A DNA stretch of 30,271 bases, from positions 1 through 30,271 of IMG/VR virus record IMGVR_UViG_3300045999_005817; one strand, 5' to 3'. How positions within the stretch are numbered: the stretch's first letter is position 1; every line of letters begins with the position of its first letter. The position numbers were made by a program, and so were the translations under genes. Source of the DNA: a virus. Below, piece by piece: positions 1-8,476 of this stretch. The notes under the pieces were generated by a model. It had not been told where the DNA came from, searched no databases, and saw nothing but the letters and a program-made list of their open reading frames with translations.

Positions 1-1
1 C

Positions 2-838
2 GTTGGCTACATGCGTAAGGACAAGAAAGGCAACCCCACGCTATACAAAGTAGACGCAGACCCCAACGTGCGTCTTTACAACATGGAAGCGCCCCTTACG
101 CCCGATATTGTTGACGTTGTAAAAAAGGCGATGGAACCCGATTTCCCAAACGAAAACACTGAAACTGGCGCGCCTTTCAAAAATCTGCGCGAGGTCTTTG
201 ACGAATATCGTGCCGAAAGCAAAAACAACGGACTTAGCCGAGATGAAGTGCAAGGAACGTTTGACAGTATTCGCTACTCTCTTGAAAGAATGGGCTATCG
301 CGGCTATGAACATCTCGGAGGTGCTCGCACAGGCGCTCCCGCACACAACGTCCGCATCTACTGGTTCCCTGAAGAAGACGTTAGCATATCTCGCGTTGAC
401 CCAGCGGAATATCAAATTGCTCAAAAGCCCGCCCCAGAACAGGCGTCCAACATCCCGACAGAGCGTTCATTATTGCAAGCAGAAAAAGTTAGAGCGCTGC
501 ACGAACAAACAGCATTTACAGGTTTAAAATCTGGCGATGATGTTTTGAAAAAAATTGTAAATGACAATACGGAAATTATAAATTCTGTAGAGCAGTTTGG
601 CGCCAAAAAATTAAGTTTGGAAACGCCAGAGCCAGAACCAGAATATGAAAGTTTTGACGATATTTACAGGCAAGCCCAGCAATTTAAAACAGACCATGAT
701 AATATTATGCGAATGATTGAAGCTGGAGAAATTGATACAATAAGTGCAGCGGCATATAAGGCAGAACTTGCTGGACTTGACCCAGATTCTTTAGACAATG
801 GATTCTTAGAACTTCAAAATTGTTTGTTAGGTATATAA
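2..838 (+). CDS. Polyvalent-type virion protein with ADP-ribosyltransferase-like motif (5' partial)
   Basis: The reading frame is open to the left edge (codons V-G-Y precede the first ATG at 11), so the gene probably starts outside the window and at least 278 residues are seen. Counting from that ATG, residues 95-126 contain GYRGYEHLGG followed by NVRIYWFPEEDVSI. This matches the C-terminal strand pattern (GYDG...GG...V.F.P..I) of ART-type domains found in phage polyvalent and virion-associated proteins. The remainder is charged and helical with no clear domain. The stop overlaps the next start by one base (TAATG at 836-840), so the two are one transcription unit. By position just before the internal virion protein and tail fibre it may be ejected into the host and act on host proteins, but that is inference. 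Base composition becomes AT-rich after about position 500, hinting at a junction within the gene. Confidence 0.6.
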   Translation, partial: VGYMRKDKKGNPTLYKVDADPNVRLYNMEAPLTPDIVDVVKKAMEPDFPNENTETGAPFKNLREVFDEYRAESKNNGLSRDEVQGTFDSIRYSLERMGYRGYEHLGGARTGAPAHNVRIYWFPEEDVSISRVDPAEYQIAQKPAPEQASNIPTERSLLQAEKVRALHEQTAFTGLKSGDDVLKKIVNDNTEIINSVEQFGAKKLSLETPEPEPEYESFDDIYRQAQQFKTDHDNIMRMIEAGEIDTISAAAYKAELAGLDPDSLDNGFLELQNCLLGI

Positions 839-3243
839 TGGCAGATTGTTACAAAAGATTTCTTAAAGGTGCAAAAGGTGCTGGAGGGGAAGATGCTGCA
901 AAAAAAATGGAAGATACCATTCGCAAAAATGCGGAAGAGCGAGCTGCCAATGGTGAGAATTACATTGACGCATTAAATGCAGAAATTAAAGCGCACAAAG
1001 ATGAATTAACCAAAAGGCAATACACACTGACGCAAAACTTCTTAAAGTATCAAATGCTTACCTCCGATGTAAAAGCACGCATTGCAGGTGGAATGTCAAT
1101 TAGAGATGCGTTGTTTTCAAGCATAGAAACATCCAGCGGCACAACCGTTCAAGGTGGCATGGCCTCACTTGAAGTAAATATTAACGCATTAGATGCGCGT
1201 TATTTTGGAAAATTAACTGGCGGACTTGCAAGCAAAAACAATAAACTTATTAAAATGTTTCAATCATCAGAATTGGATGAGCCAATTCAGCGAGCATTGT
1301 GGGATTTATCAAGCGGAAAAAAACCAAATGAAATTGAAAATTCAGACATTAGACAGATTGCTACTGCAATTTATGGTGTTCAAGAAGAATTAAGGTTGCG
1401 TGCCAACAAATCGGGTGCAAACATATCAAGCGTTCCTGGTGGTGTATTAGCTCAAAATCACAGTTTAGACAAAATGGCTACAGCGGGAAAAGATTCTTGG
1501 GTTAATGATGTGTTGCCTTTGCTTAATTCAAAAACTTCTTTTAATGGAAAATTTAAGAATGATTCTGCTGGATTAAAAAAGGCATTAGAGTCTGCCTATG
1601 ATGCCATGGTTACTGGCGTTCGCTATCAATCGCGGCTGCAATATACAGATGAAAAATTCTTTGATTTTTTTGGCAGTCAAAACCTTGCCCGCAGGTTATC
1701 GCAAAAACGTGAATTGCATTTTAAGAATTATGATAGTTGGAAAAAATGGCATGAAAATTATGGTGAAGGTTTTTTAGGCGAGCAAACAATTAAAGATATT
1801 CAGGGCATGACACAAAATATTGCCATGCTTGAAAAATTTGGAACCAACCCTGATGTGGCTTGGAAAAACGCGGTACAAAATATACTGGAAGCTAACCGTG
1901 ATAAGCTATCTGCTGAAGCGCAAAAAGCGGGAAAATCCAATAAGGAATATTTAGATTCTATAAAAAACAAAACTCAAGAAATAATGGATTTTGCATCTGG
2001 CAAAAATCAGATTGCTGTTAATCCAACAATAGCACAATTTGCTGGAACAACACGTTCAATTGTTGCAATGGCTTCTCTTGGGAAAATGCTGCTTTCTGTA
2101 ATTTCAGATATACCGCTTAAAGCATCTGAATATAAATACCAAGGCAGAACATTTCTTGGGGGCATTGCCAAAAGCTTTACTGATATTATTGGGCAAACTG
2201 GTGTTTCTTATGAGGAAGCCACCAAAACCGCATCATTGCTAGGCGTGTACATGGATGCCTTTACAGGTGGAACCAATAGATTTTGGGATGACAAATTAAC
2301 CAAAACAAGCCGAGTGTTTTTTGATATAATTGGCAACACATGGTGGACGGGCAGGCACAAATTAGCAATGACCATGACGCTATCACACGATTTGGCACTG
2401 AAAAAAAACATAAGTTTTAATGACTTGGATGACGAAACTTTACGTTCGTTTACGACTTACGGAATTACAGAAAATGATTGGAATAAATTAAGGCAGGCCG
2501 CATCAAAAATTGAAGGAAACAATAAAGAATTTATTGTAACGGATTTGATTAAAGATGACGCTGTTGCTGAAAAATATATTGGTTGGATTGTTAGCCGACA
2601 AAGTTTTGGGGTTGTAGAAGGTGGGTTTAAGCAACAACGACAATTAAGTCTTGGAACAAAACGCGGAACCGCATCTGGCGAATTAATAAGAATGCTTACT
2701 CAATTTAAAAGTTTTAGCTATTCTATGCTTACAAAAGTTTATGGCCGCGAAATATATGGAAAGCAGAAGATAGAACCTATGACCATAACACAATTGTTTT
2801 TGGCAACCGTTGCTTTTGGTTATTTAGCCGAAGCATCGTCAGATTTGTTAAATGGAAAAACACCAAAACAGCCTGATAAATTAGAAACGTGGCACAAAGC
2901 CGTTGCGCGCGGTGGCGGATTAGGATTGATTGGCGATTTTGTTTTGCCAGAATACGGCGGAACAAAAAAAATAATTGGCGCGGCTGCTGGTCCAGTATTA
3001 ACTAAAGCGGGTGATATAGCTGAAATGGGTGTTGGTTTAGTCACAAGGGGCAAGCTGCCTTCTTCTAAAAAAGCGTTTGATGTAGCTCTATCTACAATTC
3101 CTTTTAACAATGTTATTTGGACTCGACCTGTTTTAGACCAATTGCTTGTAAACGATATTCGCAAGCTTTTAGATCCAGCGGGTTATGCGCGGCAACAGCG
3201 CGAACAAATGAAAATGTACGGGCAGAGAAACATTGACTTTTAG
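838..3243 (+). CDS. Putative large internal virion protein, 801 aa
   Basis: The ATG at 838 is preferred over the in-frame TTG at 820 because it overlaps the previous stop as TAATG. The protein starts MADCYKRFLKGA and is strongly helical and charged over the first 400 residues, with hydrophobic stretches around residues 405-430 and 640-670. Residues about 608-640 contain GELIRMLTQFKSF, which resembles the conserved QFKSF-type block of LPD38-like domains in phage polyvalent proteins. Size and position (last large gene before the tail fibre) match the internal core or ejection proteins of T7-like podoviruses. No transglycosylase signature is obvious. It is clearly more AT-rich than the tail-fibre-assembly and lysis genes downstream. 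Function is inferred from context; the coding assignment is certain. Confidence 0.7.
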   Translation: MADCYKRFLKGAKGAGGEDAAKKMEDTIRKNAEERAANGENYIDALNAEIKAHKDELTKRQYTLTQNFLKYQMLTSDVKARIAGGMSIRDALFSSIETSSGTTVQGGMASLEVNINALDARYFGKLTGGLASKNNKLIKMFQSSELDEPIQRALWDLSSGKKPNEIENSDIRQIATAIYGVQEELRLRANKSGANISSVPGGVLAQNHSLDKMATAGKDSWVNDVLPLLNSKTSFNGKFKNDSAGLKKALESAYDAMVTGVRYQSRLQYTDEKFFDFFGSQNLARRLSQKRELHFKNYDSWKKWHENYGEGFLGEQTIKDIQGMTQNIAMLEKFGTNPDVAWKNAVQNILEANRDKLSAEAQKAGKSNKEYLDSIKNKTQEIMDFASGKNQIAVNPTIAQFAGTTRSIVAMASLGKMLLSVISDIPLKASEYKYQGRTFLGGIAKSFTDIIGQTGVSYEEATKTASLLGVYMDAFTGGTNRFWDDKLTKTSRVFFDIIGNTWWTGRHKLAMTMTLSHDLALKKNISFNDLDDETLRSFTTYGITENDWNKLRQAASKIEGNNKEFIVTDLIKDDAVAEKYIGWIVSRQSFGVVEGGFKQQRQLSLGTKRGTASGELIRMLTQFKSFSYSMLTKVYGREIYGKQKIEPMTITQLFLATVAFGYLAEASSDLLNGKTPKQPDKLETWHKAVARGGGLGLIGDFVLPEYGGTKKIIGAAAGPVLTKAGDIAEMGVGLVTRGKLPSSKKAFDVALSTIPFNNVIWTRPVLDQLLVNDIRKLLDPAGYARQQREQMKMYGQRNIDF

Positions 3244-3281
3244 CGACTTTTCTAACGGCTTAATTTAAGGTATAAGTAATC

Positions 3282-4886
3282 ATGACTATTGCATTGCAAC
3301 CAATTAAATTTAGATACCAAGGCAACGGGGCTACTGCCATCTTTTCGTTTGCAAATAAAATTTATGACGAAACAGATTTAATTGTAGAAATTTTAGACAG
3401 GACTACATCTGCGTTAATTGAAACGCTTACATATGTAACGCACTATAGTGTAAGTATTGCTGCCAACGGTTATGCGACTGTTACGATTACTAATCCTGCC
3501 AAAATACCAAGCAATACTCAAGATGTTTTGTTGCGAGCTTTATTTCCATTTACACAAACGGCTGAATTTAATTCAGGAACAGTATTGCCCGCTGAAACTA
3601 TTGAGAACATGGGCGACAAACTTACATCTATTGTTCAGCAACTTGATGAAAGCGTTGGCCGTTCCTTAAAGTATAATGCTCAAAGCCCTGTAACCAATCC
3701 AACTATTGCTAATCCCGTTGCTGATGCAACCCTGGCATTTGACGGAACAACTGGTGCATTAAAAGCTGGGGCAACATTGGGTGATATTTCCAATGCGGCG
3801 GCCAATGCAACGTCGGCTGCTGCTTCTGCTGCCACGGCATCGGCTGCGTCTGTTGCGGCACAAGCGGCCAATGGTGGTATTGGTCGGGTAGTCCGCTTGG
3901 CAACCAGCGGCAACGTCACCTTGTCGGGACTGCAAACGATTGATGGTGTTGTCGGCGCGGAGGGCGATAGGATTCTGGTGCGTGCAAATACCACATCTTC
4001 ACAAAACGGCCTATACAACATGTCCAGCGGTGCGTGGACAAGGGTGACAGATGCGAATACTTGGTCGTCTTTTGTAGGGATGATTATCACGGTCGCTGAA
4101 GGGACGGCACGCAAAAACCATGTCTATATCAGCCTGGCGACACAAGGCGGCACACTTGGCGCAACGGCAATCACTTTCGACACTGTTCCTATTAATTTAC
4201 ATGTCACCACTGCAAAGATTGCGGATGGTGCAGTTACATCGGTTAAAATTGCGGATGCAAACGTCACCACTGCAAAGATTTTGGATGGGAACGTAACTAA
4301 CGCAAAACTGGCTACCCAACCTAATGTTTACAACGGAGGAACAGCTGGTGGCACAGCCAATGCTATAACCCTAACAGTTCCTGGACTTGCGGCGTCGTGG
4401 GGGGCTGGAACTACCATTGTGTTCAAGCCGTCAGCAACAAATACAGGTGCGGCAACCGTAAACATTAACGGTGTTGGTGCGGGAAACATTGTAAGGCCTA
4501 GTTTCGCTTCAAGTACAACAGGTTGTGTTTCTGGAGAAATTATAAATGGCGTGATGTGCGTATTGGTTTATGACGGAATAAATTATGTAATCCAAAACCC
4601 AAATATAACCAACCCAGCTGGCGCTTATCTAGCTATTAACGGACTTATTATCCAATGGGGTTCTGGGTCAGTTCCTGCAAACACAACTTCAACTTTTAAT
4701 TTTCCAATTACTTTTCCAAATGGAATTTTGACTTGCGTGGTTGGTCTTGGGATTACAACAAATACCTCAACAAACGGCAATGACTCAACGGGCGGAGGCA
4801 GTATAAGCACATCGCAGTACCAAGTAAGGAATGGCATTGGGTCTGGAGGAAACAGACCTTTTCAAATGATTGCAATAGGATATTAA
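3282..4886 (+). CDS. Tail fibre protein, T7 gp17-like N-terminus
   Basis: Residues 1-130 (ATIFSFANKIYDETDLIV, later NMGDKLTSIVQQLDESVGRS) match the phage T7 tail-fibre N-terminal domain that anchors the fibre to the tail. Residues 165-200 are an Ala/Ser-rich, probably trimeric coiled stretch. Residues 200-305 are a GDRILVRANT..NGLYNMSSGAW type fibre-shaft module. Residues 306-345 repeat VTTAKI.DG. units. The C-terminal 80 residues (GLIIQWGSG, then FNFPITFPNGILTCVV) resemble gp53-like fibre tips, the likely receptor-binding end. DNA from about 3780 to 4200 is visibly GC-richer than the AT-rich flanks, as expected for a mosaic host-range gene. The tail-fibre assembly gene follows after one base. 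Confidence 0.88.
   Translation: MTIALQPIKFRYQGNGATAIFSFANKIYDETDLIVEILDRTTSALIETLTYVTHYSVSIAANGYATVTITNPAKIPSNTQDVLLRALFPFTQTAEFNSGTVLPAETIENMGDKLTSIVQQLDESVGRSLKYNAQSPVTNPTIANPVADATLAFDGTTGALKAGATLGDISNAAANATSAAASAATASAASVAAQAANGGIGRVVRLATSGNVTLSGLQTIDGVVGAEGDRILVRANTTSSQNGLYNMSSGAWTRVTDANTWSSFVGMIITVAEGTARKNHVYISLATQGGTLGATAITFDTVPINLHVTTAKIADGAVTSVKIADANVTTAKILDGNVTNAKLATQPNVYNGGTAGGTANAITLTVPGLAASWGAGTTIVFKPSATNTGAATVNINGVGAGNIVRPSFASSTTGCVSGEIINGVMCVLVYDGINYVIQNPNITNPAGAYLAINGLIIQWGSGSVPANTTSTFNFPITFPNGILTCVVGLGITTNTSTNGNDSTGGGSISTSQYQVRNGIGSGGNRPFQMIAIGY
4203..4280 (+). repeat. Direct repeats in the tail fibre shaft
   Basis: The 18-mer gtcaccactgcaaagatt occurs at 4203-4220 and 4263-4280, exactly 60 bp apart, with a weaker related unit between. 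It encodes the VTTAKI.DG repeats common in fibre shafts and could support length change by slippage or recombination. Confidence 0.75.
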
Positions 4887-4887
4887 A

Positions 4888-5715
4888 ATGGCAAAATTTT
4901 ATGCTTTCAGCACATCTGGTTTTTACGATGATGGCCTAAACGCTGTCGTGCCTGGTGATGCGGTTGAAATAACGCAAGAGCTTTATACAGAGCTTCTAAA
5001 TGGCCAAGGCGATGGCACAAAAGTTATTGTCGAAGGCGCGGATGGGCTGCCAGAATTGCAAGATATTCCACAGTTAGAAACCTACACTTACCCCGCCAAA
5101 ACAATCACCCTGCCGTTTTTGAGCGGGTGGAGCAAAACATTGCCAGAACGTGTGTTTACCAAAACCACGTTGGAACAGGCGCGCATTGATAAGCTGGCAG
5201 CGGTAGAGGCAGACAGGGACGCGCTATTGCAATACAGCGACCTAGTGGCAAAAGAGGGCGCAAGCAAGGTTGCGGACAGTCAAAAAATCCTACAGCCAAA
5301 CTTGCAATGGACGCACCAGCTTAGAAGCCCATTTTTAGAAAATGCAGAGGCAGACCTGGCTGCACTAAACACTATTGATGACGTGCTGGCTTATGAAGCG
5401 GATTTTGACCCCAAGCCTTTGCAGGCATCCTATGTTGTTTTGACCATGCGGCAATTTGCCTTGGCGGCGGTTAATTCTGAATTGATGGACTACACCACGG
5501 CGGCGGACTTTTTGGAAAGCAAAGTCATCCCTGCTGGTATTGAGGCAGTGCTATCAACACTCCCCACGGCGGACGCTAACAATGCCCGCCTGACGCTAAA
5601 GGCCATGACACTTATCCCCCGCGACGATGCGATGGTATCGGCTTTGTTTGGTGCAGCATTTGGCATGACCAGCCAACAGCTTGATGATTTTTTTCTGGCA
5701 GCCTTTGAGGTTTAA
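4888..5715 (+). CDS. Tail fibre assembly chaperone-like protein
   Basis: The first 60 residues (FYAFSTSGFYDDGLNAVVPGD, then AVEITQELYTELLNGQGDG) are the typical start of caudoviral tail fibre assembly proteins. Residues about 95-125 (LEQARIDKLAAVEADRDALL) are the helical segment usual in the second half of such proteins. At 275 aa it is longer than the usual 130-200 aa; the extra C-terminal 150 residues are helical and unassigned, with AALNTIDDVLAYEADF and FLESKVIPAGIEAVL blocks. The ATG has an AGGATAT Shine-Dalgarno and follows the fibre stop by one base. The role is presumably folding or attaching the adjacent fibre. Confidence 0.8.
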   Translation: MAKFYAFSTSGFYDDGLNAVVPGDAVEITQELYTELLNGQGDGTKVIVEGADGLPELQDIPQLETYTYPAKTITLPFLSGWSKTLPERVFTKTTLEQARIDKLAAVEADRDALLQYSDLVAKEGASKVADSQKILQPNLQWTHQLRSPFLENAEADLAALNTIDDVLAYEADFDPKPLQASYVVLTMRQFALAAVNSELMDYTTAADFLESKVIPAGIEAVLSTLPTADANNARLTLKAMTLIPRDDAMVSALFGAAFGMTSQQLDDFFLAAFEV

Positions 5716-5717
5716 GC

Positions 5718-6128
5718 ATGGCAAGCCCCATCGACACCATTGTTAAATTCCTGAAGGCGCAAGATGACCAGGGCAACGATTGGTACGGTTGGGCATCTAA
5801 TCAGCTATCCCATGCTTTCCTGGGGGTGTTCTTCTCTGGTTTGGCTTTGGTGCTGGGCGCGTCATGGTACTATGCGATTGCATTGCTTGTCGTGTTGGGG
5901 CTGGGCAAGAAACTGGCGGACTGGTCAAAGCAAATCCTTACCTGGAAAATTGTGCGCGACACGATTCAAGACTTGCTGTTCTTTATCAATGGCGGCGTTT
6001 TCAGCTTAAGCATTTTATACGGCAGCATTGCGGTGTTTGTTTGTGCTACGGCCTCAGTATCAACTTTGCTTATATCTGGCATTGTTGCGCGAATCGTTCA
6101 ATCCAAACGGGATAAGGCCAATGACTAA
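5718..6128 (+). CDS. Multi-pass membrane protein in lysis region
   Basis: This 136-aa protein has hydrophobic segments at about residues 33-52 (FLGVFFSGLALVLGASW), 53-63, 85-105 and 106-128, so three to four membrane passes, with a basic C-terminal tail (RIVQSKRDKAND). The start at 5718 has a GAGG Shine-Dalgarno inside the end of the previous gene. It lies between the tail fibre genes and the holin/endolysin and could be an accessory holin, antiholin or superinfection protein; no named family is recognised. Its stop overlaps the next start by 8 nt (ATGACTAA). Confidence 0.65.
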   Translation: MASPIDTIVKFLKAQDDQGNDWYGWASNQLSHAFLGVFFSGLALVLGASWYYAIALLVVLGLGKKLADWSKQILTWKIVRDTIQDLLFFINGGVFSLSILYGSIAVFVCATASVSTLLISGIVARIVQSKRDKAND

Positions 6129-6516
6129 AGATATTGCAACTCAAGTCGCGGTGGTAGTAACGCGGTTGCAGGCTGTTGAGGATACGCTTAACGAAGGCAT
6201 TAAAAACGTCACAAAATTTGCTCAAAAAACTATAGAAGAAAAAACTGAAGCGGCTTTGCTTGGCCAAAAAATGGTGCTTGGCTTGGAAAAAGTTGTAGAA
6301 TCTGTCGATGCAATAAAAACTGATTTTGACGCACATAAAGTTGAGCAGCAAAAGCGGCTAAGGTTAGTCGAGCAAAAAATACATGTAGCTTTGGTATGGC
6401 TGGCGTTCTTGACTATTCTTACAGTCGCTGTACTATTGTCGATAGCATCTGGTGCAGATGCAGCCAAAACCGCTGGTGAGTTTACTGGCGGAATGGTAAA
6501 ATCACTTAAACCATAG
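6121..6516 (+). CDS. Coiled-coil protein with C-terminal membrane anchor
   Basis: This 131-aa protein starts MTKDIATQVAVVV. Residues 10-90 are a charged heptad-like helix (LEKVVESVDAIKTDFD, KVEQQKRLRLVEQK) and residues 90-112 form one transmembrane segment (VALVWLAFLTILTVAVLL). The chosen start at 6121 makes the 8-nt overlap ATGACTAA with the previous gene; a longer reading from 6028 would lie inside that gene. Topology resembles membrane-tethered coiled-coil proteins of lysis cassettes, but no catalytic motif or lipobox is seen, so a spanin role is only a possibility. Confidence 0.6.
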   Translation: MTKDIATQVAVVVTRLQAVEDTLNEGIKNVTKFAQKTIEEKTEAALLGQKMVLGLEKVVESVDAIKTDFDAHKVEQQKRLRLVEQKIHVALVWLAFLTILTVAVLLSIASGADAAKTAGEFTGGMVKSLKP

Positions 6517-6524
6517 GGGGCACT

Positions 6525-6620
6525 ATGTCACGGATGACTGGCGGCACTAAGAAACCAACGAAGCCTGTAAAAGTCACTATGAACGGTGGCATGAAAAAAC
6601 CAGGAACGAAAAAAAGCTAA
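6525..6620 (+). CDS. 31-aa Lys/Gly-rich microprotein
   Basis: A short frame reads MSRMTGGTKKPTKPVKVTMN and ends GGMKKPGTKKS. It has a strong Shine-Dalgarno (AGGGGG) 4 nt before the ATG and fits between the flanking genes, ending 3 nt before the next ATG, which itself lacks a clear ribosome site and may be coupled to it. It is highly basic (about a third Lys/Arg) with Gly-Gly and Lys-Lys-Pro repeats. Function unknown; binding to nucleic acid or the inner membrane surface is conceivable. Confidence 0.55.
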   Translation: MSRMTGGTKKPTKPVKVTMNGGMKKPGTKKS

Positions 6621-6623
6621 TCC

Positions 6624-7238
6624 ATGTGGATGGCCATTGCCATAACTGGCATTCTTGCACCGAGCCTTATTGGATTGCTGCAACAGGGTGATTATGAAGC
6701 CCTGAATTATTTTGGCATTCTAACGGCCTTGGGCATGTTGGGATATGGCATTGCCAGCAACCCATCATTTCCTATTTGGAAACGTATTCCCGCTGCAATG
6801 ATTGTTATCATGTCCTGCTTATGGGTTACTGATACGGCATCAGGGTTTTTGTTTGATGTACAAATCAATTATCCGTGGTGGGGTATCATAGAATTTATCC
6901 TTTTATTTGTGATGTTTCTTAATTCTTTCATACAGGGGCTTACAGACAAAACAGGGTGCTTTGTATACGTTCGTAAGCCGCTAACCTTCCAAGACCTTGT
7001 GGCGACCATTTTTGGAGGTTGCCTTGTGACCACCGCCGTTGAACATAACGGGAAGTTCTACGGATTCCGCAAAGGGCGGCTGATTGAGCTGGTTGACTTT
7101 GACAAAACCAAGTATGACCGCCGCAACATTTCGGTGAAGCTGGCCGAGCGTGTTGTTGCCAATGTTGGCAAGCCGTGGCGGCCTTGGCGTAATTGTGTTG
7201 TGATTCATGGGGGAGTGAAAAATGTCCGTGCTAAGTGA
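6624..7238 (+). CDS. Four-pass membrane protein with basic cytosolic domain
   Basis: This 204-aa protein has hydrophobic helices at about residues 1-17, 30-46, 53-75 and 83-104, then a soluble tail (residues 105-204) rich in Arg/Lys and Trp (KYDRRNISVKLAERV, GKPWRPWRNCVVIHGG). I do not recognise the family. The gene overlaps the following holin start by 17 nt, so they are co-expressed. The membrane part suggests a lysis or superinfection-exclusion accessory; the conserved-looking tail could be a separate functional unit. Confidence 0.55.
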   Translation: MWMAIAITGILAPSLIGLLQQGDYEALNYFGILTALGMLGYGIASNPSFPIWKRIPAAMIVIMSCLWVTDTASGFLFDVQINYPWWGIIEFILLFVMFLNSFIQGLTDKTGCFVYVRKPLTFQDLVATIFGGCLVTTAVEHNGKFYGFRKGRLIELVDFDKTKYDRRNISVKLAERVVANVGKPWRPWRNCVVIHGGVKNVRAK

Positions 7239-7740
7239 TGTTTTGCAAGGTGTTTCTACCACGCTGGCTACTGCTTTAGGTGGGCCATTAGCGGGCGCAG
7301 CGGTAAGCATGTTGGGGAAGTCTATCCTGGGTGATGAGAACGCTAGTGAAGATAGCCTTGTAGCTGCAATTACAAATGGTTCGCCAGATGTTTTGGCCAG
7401 GATTAAAGATACTGAAGCCAATTTCAAAATTGAAATGGCCAAAATTGATTATCAAACTGCCAAGCTGGATTACGACGATAAAGCCAGCGCCCGCACGCGC
7501 GAGGTGGCAATTCAACAAGCTGGACGCACCAGCTGGGAAATGATTTCAATCGCCATTTTCACAATGGCGTCACTTCCCGCCTGTTTGTATTTGTTGTTTG
7601 TGGTTGATATGCCGCAAAGCGCACAAAATGCTATCATGATTTTGATTGGTACTATAAGCTCGATGGTAAGCACTGTTGTCGCTTACTATTTCGGTTCCAG
7701 CATTGGTAGCAAGCAAAAGACTGACCTGATGGTAAAATGA
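7222..7740 (+). CDS. Holin, 3TM gene-transfer-agent-release type
   Basis: The N-terminus (LGGPLAGAAVSMLGKSIL) followed by EDSLVAAITNGSPDVLARIK, a helical KDTEANFKIEMAK segment and SARTREVAI is the signature of the 'holin of 3TMs, for gene-transfer release' family. Two clear membrane helices lie at residues 108-130 (SIAIFTMASLPACLYLLFV) and 137-158. The protein is expected to form inner-membrane lesions that release the endolysin. The start has a strong GGGGGAG Shine-Dalgarno. Two small steps downstream is the endolysin, which lacks its own export signal, consistent with a canonical holin-dependent system. Confidence 0.82.
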   Translation: MSVLSDVLQGVSTTLATALGGPLAGAAVSMLGKSILGDENASEDSLVAAITNGSPDVLARIKDTEANFKIEMAKIDYQTAKLDYDDKASARTREVAIQQAGRTSWEMISIAIFTMASLPACLYLLFVVDMPQSAQNAIMILIGTISSMVSTVVAYYFGSSIGSKQKTDLMVK

Positions 7741-7780
7741 CATCGGGGTATTAACTAACGGGAATCAATAGGAGAAAGCC

Positions 7781-7969
7781 ATGCAAGCAAACGTAGCGCA
7801 TCAACTGCAAGAAGGGTTAGTTGTTGAGTGCCAACATCATAGTCAATTTGTAGGATATATCAGCATCCCAGGAACAAATGAATGTCGTTTGGTAGGGGTA
7901 AAATGCTCCGATTGTGGTGTCAACTTGGAGCACCCGATGGTGAAGGAATATCCCAATGCCAATCCCTAG
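7781..7969 (+). CDS. Small protein with CxxC motif
   Basis: This 62-aa frame has an AGGAG Shine-Dalgarno 7 nt before the ATG. It contains VKCSDCGVNLEHP near residues 40-53, a CxxC knuckle, plus a Cys and two His near residues 17-20 (VECQHHSQF), so a small zinc-binding fold is possible. It overlaps the endolysin start by 14 nt. Function unknown. Confidence 0.6.
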   Translation: MQANVAHQLQEGLVVECQHHSQFVGYISIPGTNECRLVGVKCSDCGVNLEHPMVKEYPNANP

Positions 7970-8450
7970 CCCCATTATCGACTTTATCCTGCGGCATGAG
8001 GGTGGGTATGTGAATTCAGAATTTGACCCTGGTGGCGAAACAAACTTTGGCATCAGCAAGCGTAGCTATCCCAACCTGGATATTAAGAACCTGACCAAAA
8101 AACAGGCGGCAGAAATTCATGAACGCGACTTTTACAACAAGGTGCGCGGCGATGACCTGCCCGTATGGCTTGCCCTAATGGTTACTGACTTTGCGGTGAA
8201 CGCTGGGATTAAGCCAGCGGTTGTTATTTTGCAGCGATTAGTTGGCGAAACCGATGACGGGATTGTGGGAAAGAAAACCATTGCTGCCTGCAAAACCAAA
8301 CCAGCGCGTACCTTGTGCCAATCCTATACTACAAGCCGACTTGCCCATTATGATGGATTGATAGTTAGAAAACCTCTTATGGCCAAGTTTATAAAAGGCT
8401 GGCATCGCCGCACGCGAGAATGTGAAATTCTGGCCAAAAGCTTGATTTAG
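7956..8450 (+). CDS. Endolysin, glycosyl hydrolase family 108
   Basis: The protein starts with PIIDFILRHEGGYVNSEFD and continues PGGETNFGISKRSYP. The EGGY...DPGG.T..GI block is the GH108 (N-acetylmuramidase) signature, with Glu15 of HEGGY the expected catalytic acid. Residues 65-85 (LPVWLALMVTDFAVNAG) and 92-103 (LVGETDDGIVGKKT) fit the peptidoglycan-binding C-terminal lobe usual in this family. At 164 aa it has normal length, no signal peptide and no SAR helix, so it should need the upstream holin. Translation starts from an AAGGAA site inside the preceding small gene. Confidence 0.9.
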   Translation: MPIPSPIIDFILRHEGGYVNSEFDPGGETNFGISKRSYPNLDIKNLTKKQAAEIHERDFYNKVRGDDLPVWLALMVTDFAVNAGIKPAVVILQRLVGETDDGIVGKKTIAACKTKPARTLCQSYTTSRLAHYDGLIVRKPLMAKFIKGWHRRTRECEILAKSLI

Positions 8451-8459
8451 ATTGTGGAT

Positions 8460-8476
8460 ATTTCCATTTTGGAAAT
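8460..8476. repeat. Inverted repeat after the endolysin
   Basis: ATTTCC-attttGGAAAT is a 6-bp dyad 10 nt downstream of the endolysin stop and just before the first small-RNA promoter. It has no T-tract, so it is more likely an operator or 3'-end stabiliser than a terminator. Confidence 0.4.

Noticed and set aside
820-838. TTG start at 820 for the 801-aa protein
   Set aside because: No ribosome site fits; the ATG at 838 overlaps the previous stop as TAATG, a junction also used at 11116 and 26887.
3680-4114. 144-aa open frame on the minus strand
   Set aside because: Antisense to the Ala/Ser-rich part of the tail fibre; its composition is the mirror of that low-complexity DNA.
3282-4886. Diversity-generating retroelement target (as in Bordetella phage BPP-1)
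   Set aside because: No reverse transcriptase gene and no template repeat of the fibre end are seen in the window.
6028-6120. Earlier start for the coiled-coil membrane protein
   Set aside because: It would overlap the upstream gene by 100 nt; the ATG at 6121 gives the recurrent 8-nt overlap.
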